From the NCBI GenBank assembly GCA_963718195.1, contig CAVQYQ010000006.1:558001-622000 (forward strand): 64,000 nt of DNA, given 5' to 3'. The stretch comes from MADRE3 sp963718195. Its GTDB lineage: Bacteria > Desulfobacterota > Desulfobulbia > Desulfobulbales > Desulfocapsaceae. The translations under genes and the position numbers were made by a program. Every line of letters begins with the position of its first letter. Position 1 is the stretch's first letter. The notes under the pieces were generated by a model, which saw only the letters and a list, made by a program, of their open reading frames with translations, ran no database searches and had not been told where the DNA came from. Positions 52,188 to 61,136 of this stretch are shown one piece after another.

Positions 52188-53681
52188 GTGATTGAGTGGT
52201 CTCCGGAACTGATGCTGTTATTGACGATGCTGGTACCTGCAGGTGCTGTCTTCGGCATTATTGCGACCGGACGATACCCGAACCTCAGAGAAGCGGTGAC
52301 GGTCAGTGCCAGCCTGATCCTTATCTACCTGGTTTCAACCCTCTATAGCCTCACCAAGAGTGGTGTCGTCGTTGGACTGACCAGCCCTGAGCTCTTTGCC
52401 GGGCTGACACTTGATTTTCGCATCGAACCGCTCGGCATGCTTTTTTCCCTGGTTGCCGGCTACTTGTGGCTTGTTACAACAGTCTATTCCATCGGTTATA
52501 TGCGCGGGCATGATGAGCAGAACCAGACTCGATTCTACGTCTGCTTTGCCGTTGCCATATCCTCTGTGATGGGTATTGCCTACGCCGATAATCTTTTTAC
52601 CCTGTTTGTTTTCTACGAAGTCCTGACCTTATCGACCTACCCGCTGGTAACCCATGCAGGGACTGAAAAAGCCAAAAAAGGCGGGCGCGTCTATCTCGGT
52701 GTGCTGCTGACAACTTCAATCATGTTCCTGCTGATGGCGATGATCGGTACCTGGTATGTTACCGGCACCCTCGATTTTCGTGCCGGGGGCATTTTTGATC
52801 AGTCCTCAGCCTCGGTGGCCGCTATTTTGCTGCCGTTATTTATTTTTGGAATCGGCAAGGCGGCAATCATGCCCTTTCATCGCTGGCTGCCGTCGGCAAT
52901 GGTAGCTCCGACCCCGGTAAGTGCACTTCTTCATGCAGTCGCGGTTGTCAAGGCCGGTGTTTTTTCTGTGCTGAAGATCTGCGTCTATATTTTCGGACTT
53001 GATCTCCTGACGACCCTGCCAACCACCAACCTGCTGCTCTACCTATCTGGCGCAACGGTTGTCCTGGCATCACTGGTTGCGATGCGGCAGGATAACCTCA
53101 AAGCACGGCTGGCCTACTCCACCGTCAGTCAGCTGGGATATATTACCATTGGTGCACTGTTGGCAACCGGTGCCGGAGCACTTGGCGGGGCGATGCATAT
53201 CGCCATGCATGCATTTGGCAAGATAACCCTGTTTTTCTGCGCCGGAGCCATTATGGTTGCTTCCCACAAGACTGAAGTCAGCCAGATGCGCGGCCTTGGC
53301 TATAAAATGCCGATAACCATGACGGCATTTCTTATCGGCAGCCTGAGTATCATCGGTTTGCCCCCGACAGGAGGTACCTGGAGTAAATGGTATCTGATGA
53401 TCGGGGCCATTGATACAGAGAAGTGGATCTTGATGGTGATCCTGATGCTCAGTTCCCTGCTGAACATCGCCTACCTGTTGCCGATTCCTGTCAGGGCATT
53501 CTGGGTTGACCATGAAGGAGACGATCATGACAAGAGTGTCATAAAGGAGGCGCCGTTGCCTGCATTGCTCGCCCTTTCTGTCACCGCCGTCGGCTGTATC
53601 GTCCTGTTTTTCTATACTCAGCCGCTGTATGAACTGGCGCTGGCTTTTCTTGAGGCATCGGGGGTACCCTATGGCAGATAA
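52188..53681 (+). CDS. Second MrpD/NuoM-like pump subunit
   Basis: 497 residues from the GTG at 52188, chosen because GGAG lies seven bases before it. Motifs: FVFYEVLTLSTYPLVTHAG, IMPFHRWLPSAMVAPTPVSA, LHAVAVVKAGVFSVLKI, KARLAYSTVSQLGYITIGA and HIAMHAFGKITLFFCAGAIM. A paralogue of mrpD and of the gene at 53948. The end overlaps the next small gene by 11 bp. Confidence 0.88.
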   Translation: MIEWSPELMLLLTMLVPAGAVFGIIATGRYPNLREAVTVSASLILIYLVSTLYSLTKSGVVVGLTSPELFAGLTLDFRIEPLGMLFSLVAGYLWLVTTVYSIGYMRGHDEQNQTRFYVCFAVAISSVMGIAYADNLFTLFVFYEVLTLSTYPLVTHAGTEKAKKGGRVYLGVLLTTSIMFLLMAMIGTWYVTGTLDFRAGGIFDQSSASVAAILLPLFIFGIGKAAIMPFHRWLPSAMVAPTPVSALLHAVAVVKAGVFSVLKICVYIFGLDLLTTLPTTNLLLYLSGATVVLASLVAMRQDNLKARLAYSTVSQLGYITIGALLATGAGALGGAMHIAMHAFGKITLFFCAGAIMVASHKTEVSQMRGLGYKMPITMTAFLIGSLSIIGLPPTGGTWSKWYLMIGAIDTEKWILMVILMLSSLLNIAYLLPIPVRAFWVDHEGDDHDKSVIKEAPLPALLALSVTAVGCIVLFFYTQPLYELALAFLEASGVPYGR

Positions 53682-53961
53682 AAAGCGTTATCTTTTCGAT
53701 AAGCCAAAGAATGTAAAGATATTATTGTACTCGCTCTATGTCAGTTGCGCGATTTTGATACTGCTTGATTTTATCGTGCACCGTCATGTTTCTCATCCGT
53801 GGGAGCAGTTGCTTGGCTTTTACTCGATCTATGGGTTCATCGGCTGTGTGTCAATCGTATTCGGGTCAAAGTGGCTCAGAATTCTGGTGAAGCGCGACGA
53901 AGATTACTACGATCGTGATGAACTGAGTGAAGAGGCTGGGGGGCAGCATGTGGATGAGTGA
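53671..53961 (+). CDS. Small membrane protein in the Mrp operon
   Basis: 96 residues with two helices (ILLYSLYVSCAILILLDFIV, LLGFYSIYGFIGCVSIVFG) and a very acidic tail (KRDEDYYDRDELSEEAGG). I do not recognise it in classic Mrp operons, but I recall similar short proteins between antiporter genes in Desulfobacterota Mrp/Mbh-type clusters. It overlaps both neighbours, so it is probably an accessory subunit of the complex. Confidence 0.75.
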   Translation: MADKKRYLFDKPKNVKILLYSLYVSCAILILLDFIVHRHVSHPWEQLLGFYSIYGFIGCVSIVFGSKWLRILVKRDEDYYDRDELSEEAGGQHVDE

Positions 53962-55660
53962 GATTCCCACCTTTCTTCCCTTTTTTATCGGGGCGCTTGC
54001 GGCATTTTTTACAAAGGGACACCTGAGATCGGTCTTGATGCTGTCAATTATTACCCTCAGCGGCGTCCATCTCTGGTTGCTGCCGGCTGAGGGACTTCAG
54101 GTGCACCTGAAATTTATGGACTATGAGCTGATGCCGTACCGGGTGGACGAACTCAGTCGCGTTTTTGGCTACGTATTTCATATTGCAGCTTTTATCTCGG
54201 TCCTCTTTGCCCTGCATATCCGCGATACGACACAGCATGTCTCCGGGATGCTCTACGCGGGTAGTGCCGTTGGTGCAGTGTTTGCCGGGGATCTGCTGAC
54301 CCTGTTTGTTTTCTGGGAACTGCTCGCTGTGACTTCTGTCTTCCTGATCTGGGCCAGGCGCACTGAACAGGCTTACCAGGCGGGCATGCGTTATCTGATC
54401 ATCCAGGTCCTGTCGGGGGTTATCCTGCTTGCCGGCGTCCTGGTACATGTGTCCCGAACCGGGTCTCTAGCCTTTGATTACATCGGGATTGATTCTCTTG
54501 CCGGCTGGCTCATCCTGATTGCCTTCGGCATAAAAGCTGCTTTTCCGTTGCTCCATACCTGGTTGACAGACGCCTACCCTGAGGCCACTGCAACGGGCAC
54601 CGTGTTTCTCAGCGCATTTACGACAAAGACCGCAATATACATGCTGGCCCGCGCTTATCCAGGCACTGAAATGCTCATTTATATCGGTGCCACGATGGCC
54701 TGCTTTCCCATCTTTTATGCGGTTATTCAAAACGATTTACGCAGAGTCCTATCCTATAGCCTGATCAATCAGCTTGGTTTTATGGTATGCGGTATCGGTA
54801 TTGGAACCGCCCTTGCGGTCAACGGTGCGGTGTCGCACGCTTTTGTCCATATCATCTATAAAAGTCTGCTGTTCATGTCGATGGGGGCAGTTCTGCATAT
54901 GACCGGCAGGATACAGGCTACCGATCTCGGCGGGCTCTACAAGACCATGCCGAAAACGGCGATTCTCTGTATCATTGGTGCTGCATCGATTTCAGCGTTC
55001 CCGCTTTTCAGCGGTTTCGTTGCCAAATCGATGATCATGGCGGCAGCCCTTGAAGAAGGCCATAATGGTATATGGCTCATCCTGCTGCTGGCGTCGGCCG
55101 GTGTTCTTAAGCACGCCGGCATCCAGATTCCCTATTTTGCCTTCTTTGCTCATGATTCGGGGATCAGGACAAGCGAGCCTCCGAAGAACATGCTGCTGGC
55201 CATGTCCATTGCTGCATTTCTCTGTCTGGCCATCGGTATCTATCCTAAAGTGTTGTATGACCTGCTGCCATTCAAGGTCGATTTCAATCCCTATGACATG
55301 TCTCACGTACTGGCTCAGACCCAGTTGCTCTTCTTTGCCATACTTGCCTTTGTCTGGCTGAACCTCAGAGGACTCTACCCGCCGGAGATTCGCGCTGTTA
55401 ACGTCGATGCAGAATGGGTATACCGGAAGTTTCTCAAGAAAATCGCCCGTGTTGGTTTCGGCTGGCTGTGGCAGACGGACAGGAACATCAGGGATAACTT
55501 CATGGATCGGTTGAATGGAGTTCTTGCCTACCTTGATAAAAACCACAGTCCCGGTGGCAAGGTTGCCAGGACCAGGCCGACCGGAAGCATGGTTATGTGG
55601 GTTGCGGTGCTGCTTGCCGCCTATCTCTGGTTGTTATTGAGTTTTCCCCATCAACCGTGA
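53948..55660 (+). CDS. Third MrpD/NuoL-like pump subunit
   Basis: About 570 residues. Motifs: LLTLFVFWELLAVTSVFLIW, AFPLLHTWLTDAYPEATATG, FTTKTAIYMLARAYP, LRRVLSYSLINQLGFMVCGI and HAFVHIIYKSLLFMSMGAVL. The C-terminus extends past the last channel helix with an amphipathic segment (RKFLKKIARVGFGW) and a final helix, like the lateral-helix end of NuoL. The ATG at 53948 follows GGGGGG. With it the operon has three pump-type subunits and no classical full-length MrpA. Confidence 0.88.
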   Translation: MWMSEIPTFLPFFIGALAAFFTKGHLRSVLMLSIITLSGVHLWLLPAEGLQVHLKFMDYELMPYRVDELSRVFGYVFHIAAFISVLFALHIRDTTQHVSGMLYAGSAVGAVFAGDLLTLFVFWELLAVTSVFLIWARRTEQAYQAGMRYLIIQVLSGVILLAGVLVHVSRTGSLAFDYIGIDSLAGWLILIAFGIKAAFPLLHTWLTDAYPEATATGTVFLSAFTTKTAIYMLARAYPGTEMLIYIGATMACFPIFYAVIQNDLRRVLSYSLINQLGFMVCGIGIGTALAVNGAVSHAFVHIIYKSLLFMSMGAVLHMTGRIQATDLGGLYKTMPKTAILCIIGAASISAFPLFSGFVAKSMIMAAALEEGHNGIWLILLLASAGVLKHAGIQIPYFAFFAHDSGIRTSEPPKNMLLAMSIAAFLCLAIGIYPKVLYDLLPFKVDFNPYDMSHVLAQTQLLFFAILAFVWLNLRGLYPPEIRAVNVDAEWVYRKFLKKIARVGFGWLWQTDRNIRDNFMDRLNGVLAYLDKNHSPGGKVARTRPTGSMVMWVAVLLAAYLWLLLSFPHQP

Positions 55661-55881
55661 CCAGCGGCTCTGAAAACGACACTGTCCCGCTGTCCACGGT
55701 CTTCATTAACAAGCCGCACGTGTGCTCGTTTGCCGCTCACTCTCTCCCGCTCCGCTCTGCTCAGGGATAAAATCGGCTCTGCTCCGCTTGACCTGCCCCG
55801 AATAGTTCGATACAATAACCCAGTGAGCGTTATAAGTGTTTGATCTTCATAGATTGTTCATACAATATCGGGAATTCGTAT
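55661..55881. other. Spacer with pyrimidine-rich stretch
   Basis: 221 bp. The middle is rich in CTC/GCTC repeats (CTCTCCCGCTCCGCTCTGCTC, read in parts, then GGCTCTGCTCCGCTTG). No gene and no clear terminator for the Mrp operon. Confidence 0.4.
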
Positions 55882-56742
55882 ATGCATATCGATCAGGATG
55901 CTCAACGGAAGCAGATTGAAAAGTTTATTCGCAGGATACCCAGTTTATCGACGACAGTTGGTAAGGTTTTGGAGATCTGCAGTAAAGTTGATGCGTCTCC
56001 CAACGAGCTGAATAAGGTCATCGCACTCGACCCCGTTCTGACTGGACAGGTACTCAAGCTGATCAACTCCGCCTACTATTCCCTGGTAAATAAGGTCACC
56101 TCGCTCACTCGGGCAATTACCATGCTCGGTTTGAACACGGTGAAGAACATGGCCTTGTCAACCGCAATTATCAGGACGGTCTCGGGTGCCAAAAAATCCA
56201 AGATTCTGCCGACCAGAAAATTCTGGGCTCACTCAATCAGTGTCGGGGTGAGCGCAAAACTCCTGGCCAAGGTGAAGGATATTCCACTGATGGAAAGAGA
56301 GGAGTATTTTATCTCTGGGCTGCTCCATGATCTTGGTAAGGTGCCGTTTGGCGATGAGTATATTCACGTGTTGAGCAAGGCCAAGCGAGAGCAGATTCCG
56401 CTTATAGAGGCAGAGCGCGAATTGTTGGGAATCGATCATCAGGAGGTTGGTTTGATGATCGCTGAAAAATGGAAATTGAATAAAGCGATATCAAGCTGCA
56501 TTGGAAATCATCATGATCTCGACCAACTCGACAACGAATATCAGCGACAAGCAGCGTTTGTCGCCCTTGGCAACATCTATTCAGATATCTACGATATTGG
56601 TTTTGCTGGTGATTTATATCCATCAGAGCAGGAACTAGAGAAACTTCTTGATATGACTGAACTCAGCTGGCCGGAATTTGCCGATATCAGAGACGAAATC
56701 GATATTGAGATTGAAAAAGCCCAGATATTTCTCCAAATATAG
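55882..56742 (+). CDS. HDOD-domain signalling protein
   Basis: 286 residues from the ATG at 55882. HDOD features: RIPSLSTTVGKVLEICS, DPVLTGQVLKLINSAYYSL, RAITMLGLNTVKNMALSTAI, then the HD-like LLHDLGKVPFGDEY and GNHHDLDQLDN. HDOD proteins act in bacterial two-component and second-messenger signalling; unlike many, this one keeps HD-type His-Asp pairs, so hydrolase activity cannot be excluded. A TTG at 55840 is an alternative start. It is followed after 33 bp by a metallo-beta-lactamase gene. Confidence 0.88.
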   Translation: MHIDQDAQRKQIEKFIRRIPSLSTTVGKVLEICSKVDASPNELNKVIALDPVLTGQVLKLINSAYYSLVNKVTSLTRAITMLGLNTVKNMALSTAIIRTVSGAKKSKILPTRKFWAHSISVGVSAKLLAKVKDIPLMEREEYFISGLLHDLGKVPFGDEYIHVLSKAKREQIPLIEAERELLGIDHQEVGLMIAEKWKLNKAISSCIGNHHDLDQLDNEYQRQAAFVALGNIYSDIYDIGFAGDLYPSEQELEKLLDMTELSWPEFADIRDEIDIEIEKAQIFLQI

Positions 56743-56775
56743 CCCAGTGGCTCTTTTTCCAAAAGGATACGGACA

Positions 56776-57696
56776 ATGAAAGTGAAGTTCTGGGGAGTCA
56801 GGGGAACCGTTCCCTGTCCTGGGCCAACGACAGTGAAGTACGGAGGCAACAGTGCCTGCATAGAGTTGCGTGTTGGCAAGGAAAACCGTATCATCGTCAT
56901 CGATGCCGGATCCGGGATTCGAGACCTGGGCAACAATCTGGTTGGAAATGATCTGCAGAACGGTCCACTTGAAATAATGCTCTTTCTTACCCATACCCAT
57001 TGGGACCATATAATGGGTTTTCCTTTTTTCACCCCGATCTATATTCCCGGAACCAGGATGAAGGTGTATGGGCCGGTAACGTTTGAAGACGATCCCCTGG
57101 TTGACGTGGTTGGCGGCCAGATGAAGTATCGGTATTTTCCTGTCAATGTCGGTGAACTGGTATCTGAAATTGACTATATTCGCTTGACCGAAAACCCGGC
57201 CATTGACCTGGGCGGCGGTTTGCTCCTGAAAACCAAAATGCTCAACCATTCCATAATGGTGCTCGGTTACCGTTTTGAATACAATGGAAAAATATTCTGT
57301 ACCTGTTATGACTGCGAGCCGTATCGGAATCTCTTTATTACTGATCCGGAACACCCTGAATATGACGAGGCGATGGCATATGAAGGCGCAATGGTTGCTG
57401 ATGAACAGACTGAGATGCTCGAGCAGTTCTACAGTGGAGCGGATCTGCTGATCCATGACAGTCAGTATACCGAGAGGGAATATCACAATAAATTAGGTTG
57501 GGGTCATTCTTCAATCGAGCATGCGGTAGCGACCGCGAGACGGGCGGGAGTAAAAAAACTTGCCCTTTTCCACCACGATCCCGACCGTACCGATGACCAG
57601 TTGGATGAACTGGCGGAGATCTATTGCGACCCGGGTAAATCCGGTACTACAGAGATATTTTTTGCTCGTGAGAATATGGAGATAGACCTTAGCTGA
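56776..57696 (+). CDS. Metallo-beta-lactamase-fold hydrolase
   Basis: 306 residues: VKFWGVRGTVPCPGPTTVKYG at the start (read as VKFWGVRGTVPCPG), IVIDAGSGIRDLG, the metal-binding FLTHTHWDHIMGFPFF (H-x-H-x-D-H), LIHDSQYTEREY and GHSSIEHAV, and the final His in ALFHHDPDRTDDQ. This is the RNase Z/PhnP-like branch often found beside cyclic-nucleotide or HD signalling genes; phosphodiesterase activity is a plausible inference from fold and neighbour. It overlaps the end of the convergent RNase-H-like gene by 8 bp. Confidence 0.85.
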   Translation: MKVKFWGVRGTVPCPGPTTVKYGGNSACIELRVGKENRIIVIDAGSGIRDLGNNLVGNDLQNGPLEIMLFLTHTHWDHIMGFPFFTPIYIPGTRMKVYGPVTFEDDPLVDVVGGQMKYRYFPVNVGELVSEIDYIRLTENPAIDLGGGLLLKTKMLNHSIMVLGYRFEYNGKIFCTCYDCEPYRNLFITDPEHPEYDEAMAYEGAMVADEQTEMLEQFYSGADLLIHDSQYTEREYHNKLGWGHSSIEHAVATARRAGVKKLALFHHDPDRTDDQLDELAEIYCDPGKSGTTEIFFARENMEIDLS

Positions 57697-58561
57697 GAAA
57701 CGACCAGTCATTGCGTTGTTTCAGTGCCGTAACGATTTCATAGTCAGGCTGATAGACGAGCTGCGGGGGATCGGGATAGGGCAGTAGCAATGCGTCACCA
57801 AACGGAGTGGCAGTGACATTGCGGTTATAGGCTTCCACCATGAGCCGTTCCAGATTTACCGTATCTTCAACGTTATAGGCCAAAAGGGTCTCAAGTGCTT
57901 TCTCGTTATTATTCCGCTCAAATTCTCGCCAGAGAATAACGGCAAAGCCACCGTCGATGCCATCGAGCGTTCCCCTGTTTATGCCCAGCTGTTTTTCACA
58001 CCCCTTGAGTCCACCTTTGCAGCCCAGCCTGGCAAGAATATAGCGGAGATCAATCTGGGCCTGGCCGAGCTTGGTTTTGAAAAAGCGTTCGATGAACGGT
58101 ACATCAAAAGAAATGCCATTGTAGGTTATGATGACCTTAAAGCGTTGGATGTCTTGGGTAAAATCATCAAGATTACGACCGTTTACATACGTGGTGACCG
58201 TGTTTCCATCATAGAGCGCGATGGTTGTAATTTCGGCCTCATCTCCGAGGCCTGTTGTTTCGATATCCAGGTAAACACTCGCCTCACGAAAATGGGGGAA
58301 AAGTCGCCATACATCGGTCGTTTTGAGATGTTTGGTAAAGAAGTGTGGATCCTGTTCCAGCGCCTGGGTGGATTGCTGAAGCAGGTGGAGAACTTCATGG
58401 CCGCTTACCCTGGGAACAATATCCGGATTGAGCATCAACTGCTCCCATGAGTAAACCCCCTGGTCCCAGAGGTTTCGTTCAGTTGCATAGCCAATACCGG
58501 GAATATGACAGAATGTCGCGGTTAACATGTTGGTATGTTGATCATAGGAATGAGCCTTCAC
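57689..58561 (-). CDS. RNase-H-like exonuclease-domain protein (YprB type)
   Basis: 290 residues. The N-terminal third is a helical lead (FCHIPGIGYATERNLWDQGV). The nuclease core follows: SVYLDIETTGLGDEAEITTI (motif I D-x-E), KVIITYNGISFDVPFIERFF (motif II) and LLAYNVEDTVNLERLM (motif III with Y-x3-D). This is the RNase_H_2/YprB family of DEDDy-type nucleases. The GTG start overlaps the arfB stop (GTGA), so the two are translated together. DNA or RNA substrate unknown. Confidence 0.85.
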   Translation of the reverse strand: MKAHSYDQHTNMLTATFCHIPGIGYATERNLWDQGVYSWEQLMLNPDIVPRVSGHEVLHLLQQSTQALEQDPHFFTKHLKTTDVWRLFPHFREASVYLDIETTGLGDEAEITTIALYDGNTVTTYVNGRNLDDFTQDIQRFKVIITYNGISFDVPFIERFFKTKLGQAQIDLRYILARLGCKGGLKGCEKQLGINRGTLDGIDGGFAVILWREFERNNNEKALETLLAYNVEDTVNLERLMVEAYNRNVTATPFGDALLLPYPDPPQLVYQPDYEIVTALKQRNDWSFLS

Positions 58562-58977
58562 TCATAGCGGGATATTTTTTTGCGGAGCTTTTTCTGGGTT
58601 GCCTGACGGTTTTTTTTATCCAGCCGTTTCTGGCGTGATGAGTATGTTGGTCTGGTCGGTTTTCGGGGTTTGTGTCGGATCAGAGTTGACTTGATCAGGG
58701 CGGCAAGACGCAGCAGAGCGTCTTCTCTGTTTTTCTCCAGGCTCCGGTGCTGTTGCGCTTTTATGATGATACATCCATCATTGGTAATTCGGTGATCACG
58801 GGTTGCCAGCAGTTTTTGTTTGCAGTGATCTGGCAGTGAAGAGGCCCTGATGTCAAAGCGCAGGTGTATTGCTGTCGAGACCTTGTTTACGTTTTGCCCC
58901 CCGGGACCCGATGCACGAATCTGGGTGAATTCGATTTCACTCAGTGGCAGGGAAATAGTGTCTGATATCTTGATCAT
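58558..58977 (-). CDS. arfB: Alternative ribosome-rescue factor / peptidyl-tRNA hydrolase ArfB
   Basis: 139 residues: the catalytic GGQ loop in IRASGPGGQNVNKVSTAIHL, then LRFDIRASSLPD and a basic, Lys/Arg-rich tail (RKPTRPTYSSRQKRLDKKNR) that in this family enters the mRNA channel. Length and tail separate it from RF1/RF2. It rescues ribosomes stalled on non-stop messages. It is co-transcribed with the nuclease gene behind it. Confidence 0.93.
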   Translation of the reverse strand: MIKISDTISLPLSEIEFTQIRASGPGGQNVNKVSTAIHLRFDIRASSLPDHCKQKLLATRDHRITNDGCIIIKAQQHRSLEKNREDALLRLAALIKSTLIRHKPRKPTRPTYSSRQKRLDKKNRQATQKKLRKKISRYE

Positions 58978-59036
58978 TGGAAGGCTGAACGGAAATGGTG
59001 AATGGCAGCAATCAAGCAGCCATGGTGTTACAATGG

Positions 59037-60779
59037 CTACTCGTGATGTCCGTAATATATCTGTCCTAATTTCGGATCCAGGGTCACCATCTGACCGTTG
59101 CGCATATGGATGGTCGCCTGAGAAACATCGCAGATGACCGGGATTGACAGCTCTCTGCCGACCATTGCCGCGTGGGATGTAAGTCCAGGAGCTTCGGCAA
59201 TGATTCCCTCGGCCTGACCGATAAACGGCAGCATCGACTGGTCGCTCTTGCTGATGACGATGATCGGGTGGTTTGGGAGATTGTTCCAGTCCTCTTCGCG
59301 GTTGATAATGCGAATCGTACCTGAAACCCGTTTCTTGCCAATTCCCTGGCCGGTGAAACAGACATCGGCAACCGTGTGAACTTTGAGCATGTTCGTCGTC
59401 CCGCTGGTCTGCAGGGGCAGGCCGGCGGTAATGACAACCAGATCGCCATTGCTCAGAAGCTCAGCCTGAACGGCAGAACGGACTACATTATTGAGTTGTT
59501 CATCCATGGTTGCAGCCGGAGCACACTCAAGCGGGATCACTCCACGGACAAGCTGGAGTTTCCTCAGGCCGGCTTGTGAAGAGCTGATAGCAATAATCGG
59601 TGTCTTTGGACGATAGCGGGCAACGCGCAGAGCAGTGGAGCCGGTCGTTGTTGCTGTGATGATGGCATCAGCAGAAAGATCGGCCGCTGTCGCACATGAA
59701 GCATAGGAGATCGCGTCGGTAATGATCGGCCTGCGATGGCGCAGTCCTTCTGCAAGGATCGCATCGTAATCAAGCGCCGCTTCACTAATTCTGGCGCTTC
59801 GGGCAAGAAAGAGGACCGCTTCAAGCGGATATTTGCCGATCGCAGTCTCTCCGGACAACATCACCGCATCAGTGCCATCAAAAATAGCATTCGTCACGTC
59901 GGAGGCCTCTGCCCTGGTCGGCGTTGGCATCACGATCATTGATTCGAGCATCTGCGTAGCAGTGATGACCGGCTTACCAACCCTGTTTGCCTCCTTGATG
60001 ATTTTTTTCTGGATGACCGGGACTTCCTCTGCCGGCATTTCTACACCAAGATCGCCCCGGGCGACCATCAGGCCATCGGCAGCTTCGAGTATTTCCTTTA
60101 GATTCTCGACTCCCTGTCTGTTTTCTATTTTGGCAATAATTGCTTGATTACCGCCGGCTTTTTCTATTACCTTGCGCACTTCCCAGACGTCTTCTTCTCG
60201 TCTGACAAAAGATGCGGCGATAAAATCAACACCCTGTTCTGCACCAAAAATGATATCGGCCTCATCCTGATCTGTGATTGACGGCAGATTAACATGAACG
60301 TCAGGGAGACTGACACGTTTACGCGACAGCAGGAGCCCGCCAACGATTGCCTGAGCGTTGACATCCCCATCGTCTGTGCTGAGGACACGCAACCGCATTT
60401 TACCATCATCCAGCAGGATGAAATCACCGGCCGCCACATCCTGGGATAAGCTGGCATAATTTGTCGGAATGGAAATTTCACCCGATCCCTTGTTACTGAA
60501 GGTAACCACGTCACCTTTATTGAGCAGCACGCCATCGCCAAGTTCCCCGACCCTGATCTCAGGTCCACGGGTATCCAGCAGTATTGCCGTTCCTTTTCCT
60601 GATATTTCCCGGGATCGTCTTACCGCGTCGATCATCTGATAGTGGCTTTGACGATCTCCGTGAGACAGGTTGATACGAGCAACATCCATGCCTGCCTCGA
60701 CCAGCGATAGGATGTCTTCCTCTTCGAAACTGCTGGGTCCAAGGGTGGCTATTATTTTGGTTTTGTTTGTTTCAAACAT
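59037..60779 (-). CDS. pyk: Pyruvate kinase with C-terminal PEP-utiliser domain
   Basis: 580 residues. TKIIATLGPSSFEEEDILSL start, the active-site helix (IIAKIENRQGVENLKEIL), MVARGDLGVEMPAEEVPVIQ, ITATQMLESMIVMPTPTRAE and DGTDAVMLSGETAIGKYPLE. The extra C-terminal 100 residues contain the PEP-utilising mobile-domain motif APGLTSHAAMVGRELSIPV, with its His, as in Bacillus-type enzymes. It makes pyruvate and ATP from PEP. A 14-bp palindrome lies about 40 bp before its start. Confidence 0.95.
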   Translation of the reverse strand: MFETNKTKIIATLGPSSFEEEDILSLVEAGMDVARINLSHGDRQSHYQMIDAVRRSREISGKGTAILLDTRGPEIRVGELGDGVLLNKGDVVTFSNKGSGEISIPTNYASLSQDVAAGDFILLDDGKMRLRVLSTDDGDVNAQAIVGGLLLSRKRVSLPDVHVNLPSITDQDEADIIFGAEQGVDFIAASFVRREEDVWEVRKVIEKAGGNQAIIAKIENRQGVENLKEILEAADGLMVARGDLGVEMPAEEVPVIQKKIIKEANRVGKPVITATQMLESMIVMPTPTRAEASDVTNAIFDGTDAVMLSGETAIGKYPLEAVLFLARSARISEAALDYDAILAEGLRHRRPIITDAISYASCATAADLSADAIITATTTGSTALRVARYRPKTPIIAISSSQAGLRKLQLVRGVIPLECAPAATMDEQLNNVVRSAVQAELLSNGDLVVITAGLPLQTSGTTNMLKVHTVADVCFTGQGIGKKRVSGTIRIINREEDWNNLPNHPIIVISKSDQSMLPFIGQAEGIIAEAPGLTSHAAMVGRELSIPVICDVSQATIHMRNGQMVTLDPKLGQIYYGHHE

Positions 60780-61136
60780 TGTGGAGAAATTCTGTGTCGG
60801 TAAATTTGATTTTGGTAACGGTCATGACCGTATTGGTCCGCAGATTAACAGACAACTCAAAAAAGAAAAGAGTAAATATCCCGCAGCCTGAGAATGACAA
60901 TGAATTTTCAGGAAGATGTTAGCGCTTCGTTAATGTTATATTGATAGAGAGTGCAGCGAGCAGAATAATCAGCCTGCTATATCGTATTAAAACGGAGATT
61001 TTTGCCGAAAAATACCCACCTGATGAGTAGAGCCTTTTCATCTTGTTGATTCTGGATATAATCAGAGTAGATAGTGGAAATTTTATGCTGCTGGCGGAAG
61101 TGTCTTCTGCAGTAGAAATAATCAAGAGGGCGTAAC
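60780..61136. other. Divergent promoter region between pyk and the histidine kinase
   Basis: 357 bp without a gene. It contains the palindrome at 60818 and AT-rich sequence. Confidence 0.5.
60818..60831. promoter_or_regulatory. Palindromic operator candidate upstream of pyk
   Basis: ACGGTCATGACCGT is a perfect 14-bp dyad, 39 bp before the pyk start on the other strand. No regulator is assigned. Confidence 0.35.
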
